A stretch of 64,000 bases of DNA, taken from the NCBI GenBank assembly GCA_015680685.1, contig MNCI01010439.1, positions 525,900 through 589,899 of the forward strand. Reading direction: 5' to 3'. The stretch is from Gnetum montanum. Lineage: Eukaryota; Streptophyta; Gnetopsida; Gnetales; Gnetaceae. Positions 1 to 11,269 of this stretch are shown here, in pieces. The translations under genes were made by a program, and so were the position numbers. The notes below the pieces were generated by a model, which was not told where the DNA came from, did not search any database, and saw nothing but the letters and a program-made list of their open reading frames with translations. How positions within the stretch are numbered: the stretch's first letter is position 1; every line of letters begins with the position of its first letter.

Positions 1-1063
1 TTGCCTTGATAGATAGAACTTCATTTAATTCATCCTCTTCTTGTTATTTAATGGAAATATGCTCCATCATAACTGGGCCCTGCTGACACTCTGCTTATGT
101 AAAATACATATCAATATTTTGTTTGTAATACACATGATTCTCCACCAGGCAAATTGTTGCTCACAAGAAATTCAAATGGGGAAAGGAATTAGTTCATGTA
201 ATTCTCGAAAAAGGTTAATCCACAATCAAGGAACTGGTAACCATTGGTCTGACCACCTGCAGACGTATTGGTTGTGGGCATACTGTGTAGAAAGTGCTAT
301 GAGAATGGAACCCCAAAAAGCTGAGGCAAAAGAAGGCAGGGGGGGGAAGTCTTGCATATATTATGGATTTTATATTTTCTACAATTTTCATAGTTGTTTT
401 CCTCGAAATTGACATGATTTGCATCTCTGAAACAAATTCTTTACTCAATAGATACATAAAGAATTTTATAACTGAAGCTCAAGTTCATCCAGGGTTGATC
501 GCAAACATATGCAATTGAACATCTTACAGGGATAATATTCATAGCTAATAGAAAATGTTTTCACTGCTCACATAAGGCCAACTATTAAAGCAGGAAACAT
601 TATCAGCATTCTGGATTTGAAAGACAACATTAAATAGCATAGAATAAGATGTAGGTAAGCCATTTTAATTATTTAATTAAACATGCAGGTTGGCAATGAC
701 AGAATTTTGAAATTCTAACAGTGCAATTACCCTAAGCCTTCAGTGTCATCTCATCATTCCAGTTGCCTTTATCGCAGCAACATGAACTTACCTGTTGAGG
801 TGGGTAAATGATTTCACGATACTTTACATGGCTAGCTGTCTAGCTAAAGCATCTAAAATGCCATAAAATATAAAGATAAATTAAGCACTAATTACTATGA
901 GTCGTTGGAGCACTCGAGCATGAATGCATTTATTCTAAATCTTTAATTTATAATAGTTTGTTGTTGCACCCTCAACAGCATTTTATTTCAGCAAGAACAA
1001 AAAAAAACCAAATTATAATTTTTATTGAATTAGTTGATACTACGCTTTAAAAAATAAGCACAC
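1..1063 (-). other. CTC1: CTC1 downstream intron/exon sequence, not resolved
   Basis: By position this belongs to the CTC1 gene body. A short candidate exon at about 791-838 (ends CAACAG|GTAAGT, a near-ideal donor; reads HVKYREIIYPPQQ) keeps frame only if a weak CTAG acceptor is used. An open stretch at 215-457 on the minus strand contains a pyrimidine-rich AG site but its translation is not recognisable. Nothing else is supported. Confidence 0.4.
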
Positions 1064-1168
1064 CTCATAACAGAGCTCCATTCCTGAAAAGTGACTGCAG
1101 TCTGGTATGACAACATCTATTGATCCAGTTGCATCTACTAGCTGAAGGTGTCCTGTTTGCCGAGAAAC
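1064..1168 (-). CDS. CTC1: CTC1 exon 7 (OB-fold strand)
   Basis: Thirty-five codons: QTGHLQLVDATGSIDVVIPD then CSHFSGMELCYE. The HLQLVDATGSIDVV pattern is the clearest OB-fold motif in the gene. Donor GAG|GTGTG at 1063. This is the last exon I can place; the next one must lie between 1 and 1060 or left of the window. Confidence 0.8.
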
Positions 1169-4100
1169 CTTAAACAAAATGTAATCAACCACTCTCATGT
1201 AATGTGATCAACACTTTTTTTCAATGATGTATAGCCAAAAAGCTGAGAACTGTGAAATGCTATCTAAAAATAATGGATCCAACAAAATTAGATACTTTTA
1301 ACTAACGAACAAAGGACTTACAAGACAAATACCTGTAGAACCCCGACTAGTATAACATTCAAATCTTTGCTTGAAATTATTCTGCGAACAAAGTAGCCAT
1401 TGCCTTCTTTAATATTAAATTGCTCAACAGTGTCATTTAGACTTGCATGCCCACGCAATTGCCATATGACACTAGATTGATCTGCCCACAAAGCCTCAAT
1501 CTGCTGAGAAAAGCTGCATATTGGCACAACCTGATGAACAATAACATGAAAACCCTTCAGGGAATTTTTTCATATGGATAGCAGCAAATCAGATAACAAA
1601 ATTTACAGACTTGGTTAGTAGTAATGCATATCATCAATTATACTCTCATAAACCCGTTTGTCTGTTGACCTTTTTTCAAAATATTAAACTATAACAATGA
1701 AACTGAAACTAACGTGTTTTTTATTAGATTCATTTGCGGATCCTAGGGGATTGTCTCATAAGATTCAGTTTCACCACTTCTTTGACAGAATATCTTTACA
1801 TCTTGGTATAAACCATTGAGATTGAAACAGTCGCCTCCAGGATCCAAGTCTCAATTTTGACCAACAAACGCACCTGCTTGCTGATGTTATGAGACTGGTG
1901 GATGATACGATCCGGATCCAATAGCCATATTGTTAGAACATGGCAGGAAAATTAAGCCCTGTGAATCAACATACTTAGAGGTTGATCGACGGCATAGGAC
2001 ACAAAGCCCGCATAGTCAAATGCATGGAGCATATATAGCTGGCATGACGAAATTTACACTCACATAGCTTCTAATACCTATAATCTACTATATATTATCT
2101 AAGTGAACACAAAATAGACAACTGACATTACATCACAAAATAAAACATAAAAGAAACAAACACCTCATCTGCCGATTTAACCAAATGGATACCAAGTATA
2201 CAATCAACGTTCCAGAATTAATATGGTAACCAATCCACCACAACTTTGCATTTATTTTCATCCTAAAATTTATAAAGTTGTCATAAATCTTAAGGTGAAC
2301 AGTTTACTAGTTAAGAGGACTATTTCAGGTATGTGCCTTAGAAAACTATGAAAAGTCAAACACAAAAGTTGAAAATTTTATTATAATTTCATCAGACAGG
2401 TCATACACCAGCACATCCAGAATTAATATGGTAACCGATCCACCACAACTTTGTCATTTATTTTCATCCTAATATTTATATTGTTATAAATCTTAAGGTG
2501 AACAATTTACTAGTTAAGAGGACTATTGCAGGTATGTGCCTTAAAAAACTATTAAAAGTCAAACACAAAAGTTCAAACTTTTATTATAATTTCATCAGAC
2601 AGGTCATACACCAGCACATCTGCATGCTCAGCTATTATAAAAGCCATGGGCATTTCTAAATTCTCTAACTCGGGTGTGTTCGGGAATGTGCCTTGGAAAA
2701 CAGTACAAGTCAAATGCAACAGTCAAATGGGACTCCATTAGAGATTCTTAAATTGGTTATGCTGCTTGATCAACTAATATAACAGCCATGGGCATTTCCA
2801 AATTCTCCAAATCAGGTGTTTTAGCAGTAAAATATTGTTTTTACAGGTAGAGGATGTGCTCCAACTCTAAGTTTTATCATTAATAAAATAATCTTCCTAC
2901 CTGTTCAAATAAAAATTAAAATTAGTTCCTTAAAAAAATTGGATTGGTAGCTAAATACGGTTAATTTAATAATCAGAAATAACAATAACAAGGAAACTTA
3001 CCAGCGGTGGAATAACATTCTCCAAATTACCCATGGGGCAGCTACAATCATGTTTGAAAAATTCCTTTAATATATCCTATTCACAAAACATACAGAGTGA
3101 GAACGTGGACAATTAGAAACTTTTGGCTGTTGCTTTTCTTCTTCGTTTCTTTCTTTTTGTTTTTTCCGTCAGTTCCGTGAATATCTTTTTGTTACTAATA
3201 AAACTAAGTTGTTTGGTTTGCTCAGTTGCCGAGGCAAAGGAAGAGTTTTTGCTCCACATGCTTTTTAATAAACAGCATAACTAAATTATAAAAATTAAGT
3301 CAACGTGAAAAATAAGAGGAGCATTAAATAATTATAGAAAATCATGTTACCCGCTGTAAAGAAGGAGATGAAGAACAGCGCAAGCGGAGAAACTTCTGCA
3401 CCAAACCCTCATTCTGGGCAAACCTTGCAAGTTAAAAAGTTAAAATTGAAATGACACCCGATGACTCAAACTTCATTACTAGTAAGTGTTTGCAAATTCT
3501 GAAATAAAAGGTACCCTGTTTGATCCTAGGATATCCTTTTGACTGAAAATATCGTGAAATTTGCGTCTGAAACAAACTGTTACGAGCATAGCCCTGCAAC
3601 AGCGAGTGAACGGGAAATAAAATCAAAAAACTAGTGTCCGAACTATCAAACAAATGCATTGTGATCCCGGCTGGACGAAAAAGAGTTTTAAAAGGAATAC
3701 GGATCAATTCTCATTTACCAGAATCCAGCTGCAAACGAAAGGGACTCGATGTATCTAGTTAACAAGCTTTGGGAATGGCTTTTGGCGCTTACTCTGCGTT
3801 ACAAAAATTTGATAGTTATTGCAATAGAACTTTTCAACTCTAGCTTGGAAATTCAATTATTGCAATAAACTTTTCAACTCTACCATGGAAATCCAACTAA
3901 GAATTCACTTACGAAGTCTGAACTGGCGAAAACGATTTAACAACCATATGAGACCTGAAGCATGCTCCAAGTAGCAAAATTTTTTCCCATGCCAAGGTTA
4001 TGTCAACGAAGTGAAAATGAGTCAATGCGACCTTGGAAAAGGACAGATATATTGGTTCAGATTTGGTGCCATGAATTGTGTAAACCTAGCATCGTTAAAA

Positions 4101-5703
4101 TCTAAAAAAGATATAAAGCGGGGAAAACGGTTTGCAAAATAAATTATCAGTGAGGAGAAGTCGAGTTTCTTGATACGAAGCATGCTGTAAGTAGAATATA
4201 TCGGTATTTCGAAGAACTCACTATGGCTCCAACTCTTAGCCCAAGAATATTAACAAGCGGTTGATGCGTTAACAGCACCCACACGTTTCTGTCAAGCCTC
4301 AGAAGTGAACCATGCATGTAAATGTCTGTAACAACGCCCACATACGATCCAGTTCTGCCATGATTGCCTGATTCAGGCATACAAGGCATTAACGGCTTAA
4401 TCCCTTTCTGAACGTTTCTTTGGAAATGTCCTGTGAAATTACCGGCCTTAAAACTTCTCAAACGGTTATCATCACTTGGATTACATCGTATGCTGTTTCC
4501 AATTGGAAACGAACTTTCCTGACGTGTCAAATAAAGCAGACTTCTTCTACTTGCCACAAAAACACTGTATTTCTCCGTTTCCTCGCCAACAAGCATCACC
4601 TTCCTCCGGAGAAAAGTAATCTGCAGACACTCGCCAAACAAGGTCGACAAAACAGGCTGCCATGCAGAAGCCGAACCAGTAAAATACACAAACTCAAAAC
4701 TTTCCAGCTTTACGTACTGATCGTTATGGCCATGACCGCCCATATGCGTCTTCGGACCATCTCCGTGGTAGCAAGGCCTAAGTTCGATCAGAAATCCAGG
4801 AACAAGCTCTTCTTCGTCATTTCCCCTCGCATCCAGTTGACCTTGATCACCATAATTGGCTTCCATATCCGATTTGGAAACACTCCATTTTCTCCTAAGA
4901 TCATCAACCTTATCTTCACGTTTGCTGGAACCTGTTAGAACTTCTTTAGTTTGGGCGCATTTCTCTGTCTTACCTTCAAAGTCATGGTTATGAGGTCTAT
5001 TAGGGTTATTAACGTCCGTTTCAGCATTACGCTGCCTTGAAGCTCTGCTGCTTCCAGCCTTGCATGGAAGCACAAACGGAGGACTCATGGCGTACAACCT
5101 TCCGTGAACGGTAACATAATCCCCTCTCTCTCTACCGCCATGGCCACGTTTCCGCTTCAGCGGCGGCGTTGCAAGCAAAATATCTTCGCGCGCACCAGAA
5201 CGAGGAATATTAAACGTCTCTCTTTCACTTGGCCCATCCTCTGCAAATTTCCATTTGATGATTTCCAGAAATCCGTGGCCGTCGGGCGTGGATAAGAAAT
5301 TCCACGAAAGGACATCGATAACTCGCGTGATCGCTGAAGGATCAAGATCGAGCGCGGCGCAGGGCGCGGAGTCGCCAGCATAGTCGGTGAAGCAAAGCGA
5401 CTTCGCTGCGGAATCGAACGTGAGATTCAGCTTTCCTTTTAGCATTGCTGGACAACTCCAGGGTTTCAGCGGCGGAAATTTTGAGAGAAATTCTGAATCA
5501 TCTTCACTGCTGCTGCTGTTGTCGATTTTGGTAGAAGATTGAGAAGAGGAAGCGAAGGACGGAGAATTGTGAGATGTAGGGAACAGAGACGATGCACCTG
5601 TGACAGATTCCGCGTGATGGCGAAGCTTTTGCAGGGATAGCACCTCGACTCCATCCGCCATTCCTGCTTGCATTTGAGGGATTTGCTTCGTGGCTGGTAT
5701 CAT
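1064..5703 (-). CDS. CTC1: CTC1, CST telomere-capping complex large subunit (5' part, seven exons)
   Basis: CTC1 is the large OB-fold subunit of the CST (CTC1-STN1-TEN1) complex, which binds single-stranded telomeric DNA and works with DNA polymerase alpha-primase at telomeres and stalled forks in the nucleus. Exons found by frame continuity and GT/AG sites: 4222-5703, 3913-4031, 3515-3593, 3351-3413, 3002-3076, 1333-1530 and 1064-1168. Joined, they give about 707 residues without a stop. Family-like stretches are VTGASSLF near the N-terminus, LSWNFLSTPDGHGFLEIIKW, HFHFVDITLAWEKILLLGACF and HLQLVDATGSIDVVIPD. Known plant CTC1 proteins are near 1,270 residues, so a little over half is present and the rest lies left of the window. 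Later exons below 1063 could not be placed safely. ATGs at 5703, 5673 and 5661 are in frame; the third (MADGVEVLSLQK) best fits the family start. Confidence 0.86.
1333..1530 (-). CDS. CTC1: CTC1 exon 6
   Basis: Sixty-six codons, phase 0 at both ends, after a 1,471-bp intron. It begins VVPICSFSQQIEALW and ends LNVILVGVLQ. Acceptor ATCAG at 1531, donor CAG|GTATTT at 1332. Confidence 0.8.
2212..2620. repeat. 205-bp tandem duplication inside CTC1 intron 5
   Basis: Copy 1 is 2212-2416 and copy 2 is 2417-2620. Both begin CCAGAATTAATATGGTAACC and end CATACACCAGCACATC. They differ by scattered substitutions and small indels, roughly 10% by eye. A shorter related pair follows at about 2638-2680 and 2783-2825 (shared core GCCATGGGCATTTC). 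Confidence 0.9.
3002..3076 (-). CDS. CTC1: CTC1 exon 5
   Basis: Twenty-five codons (DILKEFFKHDCSCPMGNLEN then VIPPL). The acceptor is GAATAG and the donor a strong CTG|GTAAG. Both ends are phase 0. Confidence 0.72.
3351..3413 (-). CDS. CTC1: CTC1 exon 4
   Basis: Twenty-one codons (NEGLVQKFLRLRCSSSPSLQR). I chose acceptor CCCAG at 3414 because the upstream AAG acceptor would bring in a stop in the joined frame. The donor is CGG|GTAAC. Confidence 0.7.
3515..3593 (-). CDS. CTC1: CTC1 exon 3
   Basis: One base completes the split Ser codon from exon 2, followed by 26 codons (FRRKFHDIFSQKDILGSNR). The acceptor is GTTGCAG and the donor is AGG|GTACC. A longer frame through the same DNA exists but breaks the join to exons 2 and 4. 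Confidence 0.75.
3913..4031 (-). CDS. CTC1: CTC1 exon 2
   Basis: Thirty-nine codons plus two bases. The acceptor is CCAAG before GTCGCA and the donor is TTC|GTAAG. Translation VALTHFHFVDITLAWEKI continues directly from LRVGAI of exon 1 and carries the LLLGACFRSHMVVKSFSP core typical of plant CTC1. The intron before it is 190 bp. Confidence 0.83.
4222..5703 (-). CDS. CTC1: CTC1 exon 1 (N-terminal 494 codons)
   Basis: This is the largest exon. Translation could read on into the intron to a stop at 4147, but the last 24 residues of that read-through do not resemble the family. A good GTGAGT donor lies at 4221-4216, right after LRVGAI. The exon has a Ser-rich low-complexity stretch (about residues 46-70), then the conserved PPLKPWSCPAMLKGKLNL segment and the LSWNFL...GFLEIIKW block. 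Residues about 225-300 are polar and probably disordered. The C-terminal part (about residues 300-494) returns to conserved OB-fold-like sequence including FEFVYFTGSASAWQPVLSTL. An annotation that calls this exon alone a 518-residue gene would be wrong at its 3' end. Confidence 0.85.
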
Positions 5704-5717
5704 CCTTGCTCGATCTG

Positions 5718-5729
5718 TTTTCCCGCGCC
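5718..5729 (-). promoter_or_regulatory. E2F-like site upstream of CTC1
   Basis: The plus strand reads TTTTCCCGCGCC, a match to the E2F consensus TTTSSCGC. It starts 15 bp upstream of the first in-frame ATG and about 57 bp upstream of the ATG I prefer. E2F control is common for plant replication genes, which fits CTC1; function here is inferred. Confidence 0.5.
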
Positions 5730-5979
5730 TCTGTTTTGCCTGATCGCTCCTAATTTGAACTGAACCAGTTGATAGCCCAATTTAGCTAAAATGAAAATTT
5801 ACCTTCACCTCAGCTTTCAAATTTTTGGCAAGCTGTTTCAAATTTTAAGTGCGGGTCACCTAGGGCACACTTATCTTAAATCCTACACTACCAATTGTGT
5901 TCGCCTAGAGGTGCCACATTTCCGAATGGTTAGGTTTTTAACAATTGGATCCACCTCGAGAGGTTTAAGCATCTCTCCT

Positions 5980-6330
5980 GCCCTTGCACATGGAGAGTTC
6001 ACATGCTCTCAACTGTAGCTTGTCCAATAAGTTTACTTTACAAATTCAGAGTTCACCCAATAGCTCATGTGTATGAGTTTACTAATGGTTCTAAGTTAAG
6101 CTCTCAATCATTAAAATCATTTTACTTTGACTTTGTTAAATTTTTTAAATTTTGTGGTCCAAAAAATGTTATATATCATAGAAGGTTAACTAGATTGCAC
6201 TCATGTGAATTCTCCATGTGCATACCACATGAATTATCCGTGTGCATGCCACAAAGATCAAATGTGACTACCATATCAAAGTTCATACAAGATAGAACTC
6301 AACTCACATGAGATGAACATGTGCAAGGGC
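5980..6330. mobile_element. candidate MITE with 13-bp inverted ends
   Basis: GCCCTTGCACATG at 5980-5992 is exactly inverted at 6318-6330, giving a 351-bp non-coding unit. The arms continue with weaker complementarity for about 20 bases, and similarity stops outside them. No clear target duplication was found, so membership of a MITE family is unproven. Confidence 0.4.
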
Positions 6331-6489
6331 ATTAATAAAAGTATGCATGTTTTCCCTATGTTTACAATTCAAAAGCCAAGGTTAATGTCCCATTTAAGGT
6401 GAAGGTGAACATTAAAAAATTCTTATACAAAGATGTTACTGTTCGAAACTTTTATTTAATCATATCAAATGGTTATATCATTGTTTTGT

Positions 6490-6660
6490 AAGGTTATAGG
6501 TTGCTATTTTATTGTTGGAACCCAAAATAAGTGAAACATGTACACCCTGAGATTTATAGAAGTTTATAACTCAGTGCTACTTAATAGAATCAAACTTGTG
6601 ACCTAGGGTTACCAGGCTAAGATTCATACCACTAGGCTAACACCTCATTGTTTATAAGTT
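6490..6660 (-). mobile_element. candidate tRNA-derived SINE
   Basis: On the minus strand the sequence has an RNA polymerase III-like A box (TAGCCTAGTGG, 6629-6639) and, about 35 bp on, a B-box-like AAGTTTGATTC (around 6587-6597), followed by a unique body ending in an AT-rich tract near 6490. This is the layout of a plant SINE head and body. It is not a functional tRNA because the cloverleaf arms do not pair. Confidence 0.45.
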
Positions 6661-7889
6661 ACTATTTTGAGTCATATTTTAGGTATTATTATATTATAAT
6701 ATATTGTTTTTGTTATATTGTCCTCACTATATGTTTTCAATTATTTCAATTCTAACATTTCCTATTTGCATGTATAATTGATCAATTACTTGGTTGAGTG
6801 TCACATTTTTTATAACATTAATGCTTTTAAAAAAAAACTCTTATGGACAATTTGGATAGAACCTTAATTAATTATAATTCTAATAATGGTCTTCTTGATT
6901 TTTCATGGATAAATGACAATTCCAATCCAAGCTTTCGTATACGATTAGTTCATATGCTAGTATTTGGCTTAGTTTCAATTATCTATGAAATGTCAACCAT
7001 AATATACAATTATGAAATGATCATATGAAGATATGGAATGCTTTTACTTCTTTTGATTCATTGTAGTTTGCCTATTGGTATTCACTGCTCTCATTTGGGT
7101 GTCCATGATCCTATATGCCCTCTTTACAATACGGAAGACTCGTTCATCTATGACATATTTACTTGTTCCCTTACTCAATGCTTTTAGTGTAGCTTATACT
7201 TACATAGTTTTAAGCCAATGTTGGAGGAAGTTCTACGTGGTCATACTCCTTAACTTCAAATAGTCTTGCTTGATACTTGGAGCTATTGTTATTCTCTTGT
7301 TCTTTATATAATTTGGGAAGTTTGATGTAATATGGTTTATTACGAATATTCTCTGACTAATGTTTTCTACAATAGCCTAAGCTAACATCATTCAATAGCT
7401 CATGATTTAGCTATAGCCCTAAATGTATACCTCTTTGGTTTTTTTTTTTCCTATTTGCCAAAAGTCTTTAGTATGAAGTGAAAAGCCAAAACAATACTTC
7501 TAAAAATGAACAAGGTTTGATTCTTTTCCAACCTTACATGAGAGGTTTTCAATATTGGTTGTATGGATGAAAACCTGAGAAGGTGTATCCAAAATTAATA
7601 AGTCATCCCCTTTATGTTTTGCAACTCATATTCACATAATTTTACGCCAAGGTTGGAGGAAGTTTTATTTGTTGATACTCTTGAACTTCATACCAACAAC
7701 ACCCAATTTTTCCACAGCTAAATTTACGTGATTCTCCAACTTGGGCATGTTCACACTCGAAGGGTAGAATCTGTACACACCACCAAACTTTGTTTCTTAA
7801 AAAATATGATTTTAAGAGCACCACAACCTTTACAAGACAAGCTCTCAAGTTCAACAATTGATATTTTCTCTCAATAAACTCATCCAACC
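6661..7889. other. AT-rich intergenic sequence with a duplicated module
   Basis: No gene is supported. About 70 bp is present twice in direct orientation: 7190-7262 and 7618-7690 (shared core GGTTGGAGGAAGTT / TGTTGGAGGAAGTT, then a diverged tail ending CTTCAAA/CTTCATA). Small hydrophobic open frames at 6843-7263 arise from the AT-rich composition. The right end may already hold decayed gag leader of element A. Confidence 0.5.
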
Positions 7890-7919
7890 CCTCAAGTTCC
7901 TAACAAGCTATCAAGCTTT

Positions 7920-9370
7920 ATAAATGATGCCTTGGTAAGCATGCTTCTTCATGCTCTCACACAAATTGGTATGTAGCACTTAAGTCAGAGTACGTTATGA
8001 ATGAACAAGATTCGAGAGATTATCGAACCATAGAGGCACAACATCAGAGGGATCTACAGCAAGAGAGACATTACGAATCTGTGAAGGGGATCTGGTCTTA
8101 GGATGTCCTGTATGTCCCAAGTAAAAATGATAGTGGCGAACCTGTCTCGAGAGGTTTTCCACAAAACTATGTTCCTCTCGTTGACTTCCATCAAGGAGCT
8201 GGGTACCAGAATCTTCACTCAACTATTCATAATCTGGGTTCTGGTACCAACGAACACAAAGGGTCCAAAAAAGAAACACAAACACATGACAATGATGGAC
8301 ATTTCGATCGTAACCACTACCGAGGTTGTGACCACCAAAAAGAAGGTGATAGGCGTCATCATGGTGCCAGTCCTCCTTCCTCTTCACCTTCATCATCTTC
8401 TTCCCTCTCTCCTTAGGGATCTGAACGTAATCGCAAAGGGTGAGACCATGAGGACAAGGGTAATCAAAATAGAAATCACCAACAAAACAGTAGAGAAAGG
8501 GGACGAGGGAATTCTAGAGAGACACATCATGAAAGAAGGGAGAGTAGGGAACACCATAGGCATCATAGACGCCATAGACAGCATGATCACGATGAACCCC
8601 TGATCGCCACTTGAAGTATGTTAGATATAATAGAGGCTGTTAGGATTCCAACAAGGCACTAGAAAGATAGTAGGATCAAAAGACTAGACATGAATAAAAT
8701 CTCACGATTTGAAGGTGGATACAATTCTAATCCTCAAAACCATTTGCAAGCATTGCACAATGCATATGCCCTGCAGAATATAGAAAACGAATGGCAAAAG
8801 CTAAAGTTCTTTGCACAGACACTAATCAAGGAAGTAGAAAGTTGGTACTGGTTCCTAGAACTAGAATCCATTTGTCAATGGAATACCATGTTGGAGCTAT
8901 TCAACGATAAGTATCAAACGTACTCCCGAGTGTCCAACCTACATAAGCAAATCCAAGGATGGAAACAAGGAGGACACGAGTCCTTAAATGCTACCATGGG
9001 TAGATATTATTCATTGTTACATCATTTTCCTAGCCATGGTTACTTACAGAAGGAACAACTGTGCCATCTTGTAGATGGGCTTAGGTACAAAATGTGAAGA
9101 ACCCTTGGGACTTATGCCCAAGGAAGGCTATTTGAGCTTAGAGCCCATCAAATATAAAGATTGTTGGAGCAAGTTGCTAAGGAGGAAGGTGAGTTCAGGA
9201 AAAGAGAAAGTGCGAAGGAGTACAACAAAGATCCTTCCCTCCAAAAGAAGGAAATTAGATTTTGCAAAGATGAAGAAGAGTCACCACTTGAAGAGATGGT
9301 GAATAGAAAGACTTTACCCATTCAAAAATTTACATTAGAAGTATCAGCAAAGGTGGATCAAATGTGAAAC
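7920..9370 (+). pseudogene. gag of element A, broken
   Basis: Retrotransposon gag (capsid/nucleocapsid polyprotein). The N-terminal part matches the gag of element B in outline: ML.HAL.QIGM at 7950-7980, then RDYRTIEAQHQRDLQQER at about 8010-8070, out of frame with each other. The capsid-like domain is open at 8690-9097: LQALHNAYALQNIENEWQKL, FNDKYQTYSRVSNLHKQIQ, and RYYSLLHHFPSHGY. It continues in a second frame at 9161-9367. At least four frameshifts or stops occur, so no full gag could be made. Confidence 0.8.
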
Positions 9371-10160
9371 TCCCTAGACAACAAATTTTAAACTGTCCTA
9401 AAAGTAGCAGAGGAATTTAGAGAACAAAGTAGTGACTAAGAGAGAATGAAAAAGAAAGAAGCTGAGTATGCACGTAACAAGGGTAAGGGCAAGGTTTCCA
9501 TCATTGAAGAGGTTGTAGATTCAAACATGGACGATGATGGTGGATGTGAGATTTGCCAATATGACCATCCTAAGGGATGCTGCCCAATGGTGTTACATCT
9601 GTAAGAGTTTGGGATGTATGCACTAAATCCATTATTAAATAGATGACAAACACCCAGAAGGTTACCTTATTCTCAAGGTAACCCCCAAGGCAGTTCCACC
9701 AACCCTTGACATATTATCCGAGTGGAGCTCCATCACAACCGAATGAACAGTATCAATGGTGGCAACATCCATAATCATGGGGAATGCCACCACCACGTCA
9801 ACAGTACCCTTACCATCAACCTGACCCATACAGGTATTACGTTCAACAGCTGATCTCTCCACGTGACTCTACTAGTCACGTCGCTTTTTAGCCTCACTAT
9901 CAGATCCCCAAGTACTATAGAACTTCTTCTTCTAGGGGTGATGCTTCACATATGTATTATCCTTCTCATCTGTCTGCATCTCTTCCACCCTTAGCTCCAT
10001 TACCACCTGCTCCAACTATGTAGGGCGATCTTCCTACCCAGCCGCAACAATACAATGCTACAAGGGCTGTTAATCTTCAACCTACTACTGGTTCAAACAA
10101 CCGATCAAAGAAGAGACCTTTCTTTAGAACCAATAGCCCAACCAAGTCCTTATAACCACA
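9371..10160 (+). pseudogene. gag C-terminal linker of element A, broken
   Basis: Contains a Cys-His cluster CEICQYDHPKGCCPMV (about 9547-9594), which is not a standard CCHC knuckle but recurs in elements B and C. A Gln/Pro/Tyr-rich linker follows (9690-10080) with RPFFRTNS at its end, matching KKRPFFKTNS in element B. Stops interrupt it repeatedly. Confidence 0.7.
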
Positions 10161-10161
10161 A

Positions 10162-10739
10162 GTGACTAATTATGCAAATGCCTTATCATCATTTGAACCT
10201 TTGGAGCTTCCTTCAAACCAAAAACCACACTCAATGCACACTGTTATGTTAACCACTCCATCATTGATTGGATTAAAGCTGGCCATCTTCTTAGGAAATT
10301 CTTTGATCTTGGAAGTCCTCTTATTTATTTGCAAATCGTTGGAAATGAGCCTTGTAAAGCTCTTTTGGATTCAGGTTCTAGTGTTAATTTAATCTCCTAG
10401 GAAATGTATAAAGCTTGGAACTTGCCTCCGCTAAAGAAGAGTAACATCCATTTAGAATTGGTTGACCAGTCCATCACTATTCCATTGGGACTAGTGGAGG
10501 ACATTATTATGACTGTTTCTAGGTGGTTGTATCTAGCCGATTTCCTAGTGATCCAAGTTAACAACTATAAGGGGGACTTCCCAATCATAATGGAAAGAGT
10601 ATGGTTAAGTACGATTGATGTGTGCCTAGGAATACATGACCTTTCCTTAGAGATATTGAAAGAAAATGTATTTGGAAAGATTGAGAAGAAGAAAGTTCTA
10701 TGCATCGCATACAGTGAGACAGGGTGCAACTACATGTAG
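10162..10739 (+). pseudogene. protease region of element A
   Basis: Retroviral-type aspartic protease region of the polyprotein. The frame containing ALLDSGSSVNLI (about 10356-10392) carries the catalytic DSG. It is followed by MYKAWNLPPLKKSNI and LELVDQSITIPLGLVEDI, which also occur in B. The DSG part is in a different frame from the following 111-codon open stretch at 10404-10739, so the enzyme is broken. Confidence 0.75.
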
Positions 10740-11269
10740 AAGTCTTGGTTCGTACAACACTTAACATTGCTTGCATGCAACTAGTGTGCATAAGTAATTG
10801 ACATAAAAAGATGCCTGTATGCAGTAGCCACAAGATAGGAAGGCACCCAATGGCTGATAGCTGACCTAGAGAGAAATTCAATGTTATGCATGGAACCAAA
10901 TAAGAGCTTGACTTGTGCCTATATTGATAACATAGATGAATTAGAGCAAGTCTATCACCAACTTCCAAGTACTGATACTAAAAATATCAATTGGGGGAAG
11001 TTGGAAATCCCTGACGAGTTTAAGCAAGATCCCCTTGAATTAAAATCGTCACCCACAAGTATGGAGTATGCATTTCTCAAGAATGGAAAATCAGTAATTA
11101 TTAATGCTAAGCTCGCTCCTCAACAAAAAGAAAGACTACTGAAGATGGTAAAAAAATGGTCAAAAGCCGTTGCTTGGTATATCTTGAATTAACCGGAATA
11201 GATCCTAGGATATGCCAACATAAAATTTACATTGATCCCTTTATAAAGCCTGGATGACAACCATAAAGT

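Noticed and set aside
4420-4938. 172-codon open frame on the plus strand
   Set aside because: It is antisense to CTC1 exon 1, whose minus-strand reading is clearly conserved.
6587-6640. A tRNA gene
   Set aside because: A and B boxes are present but acceptor, anticodon and T arms do not pair; a SINE head fits better.
6843-7263. Two small hydrophobic ORFs that could be membrane peptides
   Set aside because: AT-rich DNA gives Ile/Leu/Tyr-rich frames by chance; no family resemblance and no start context.
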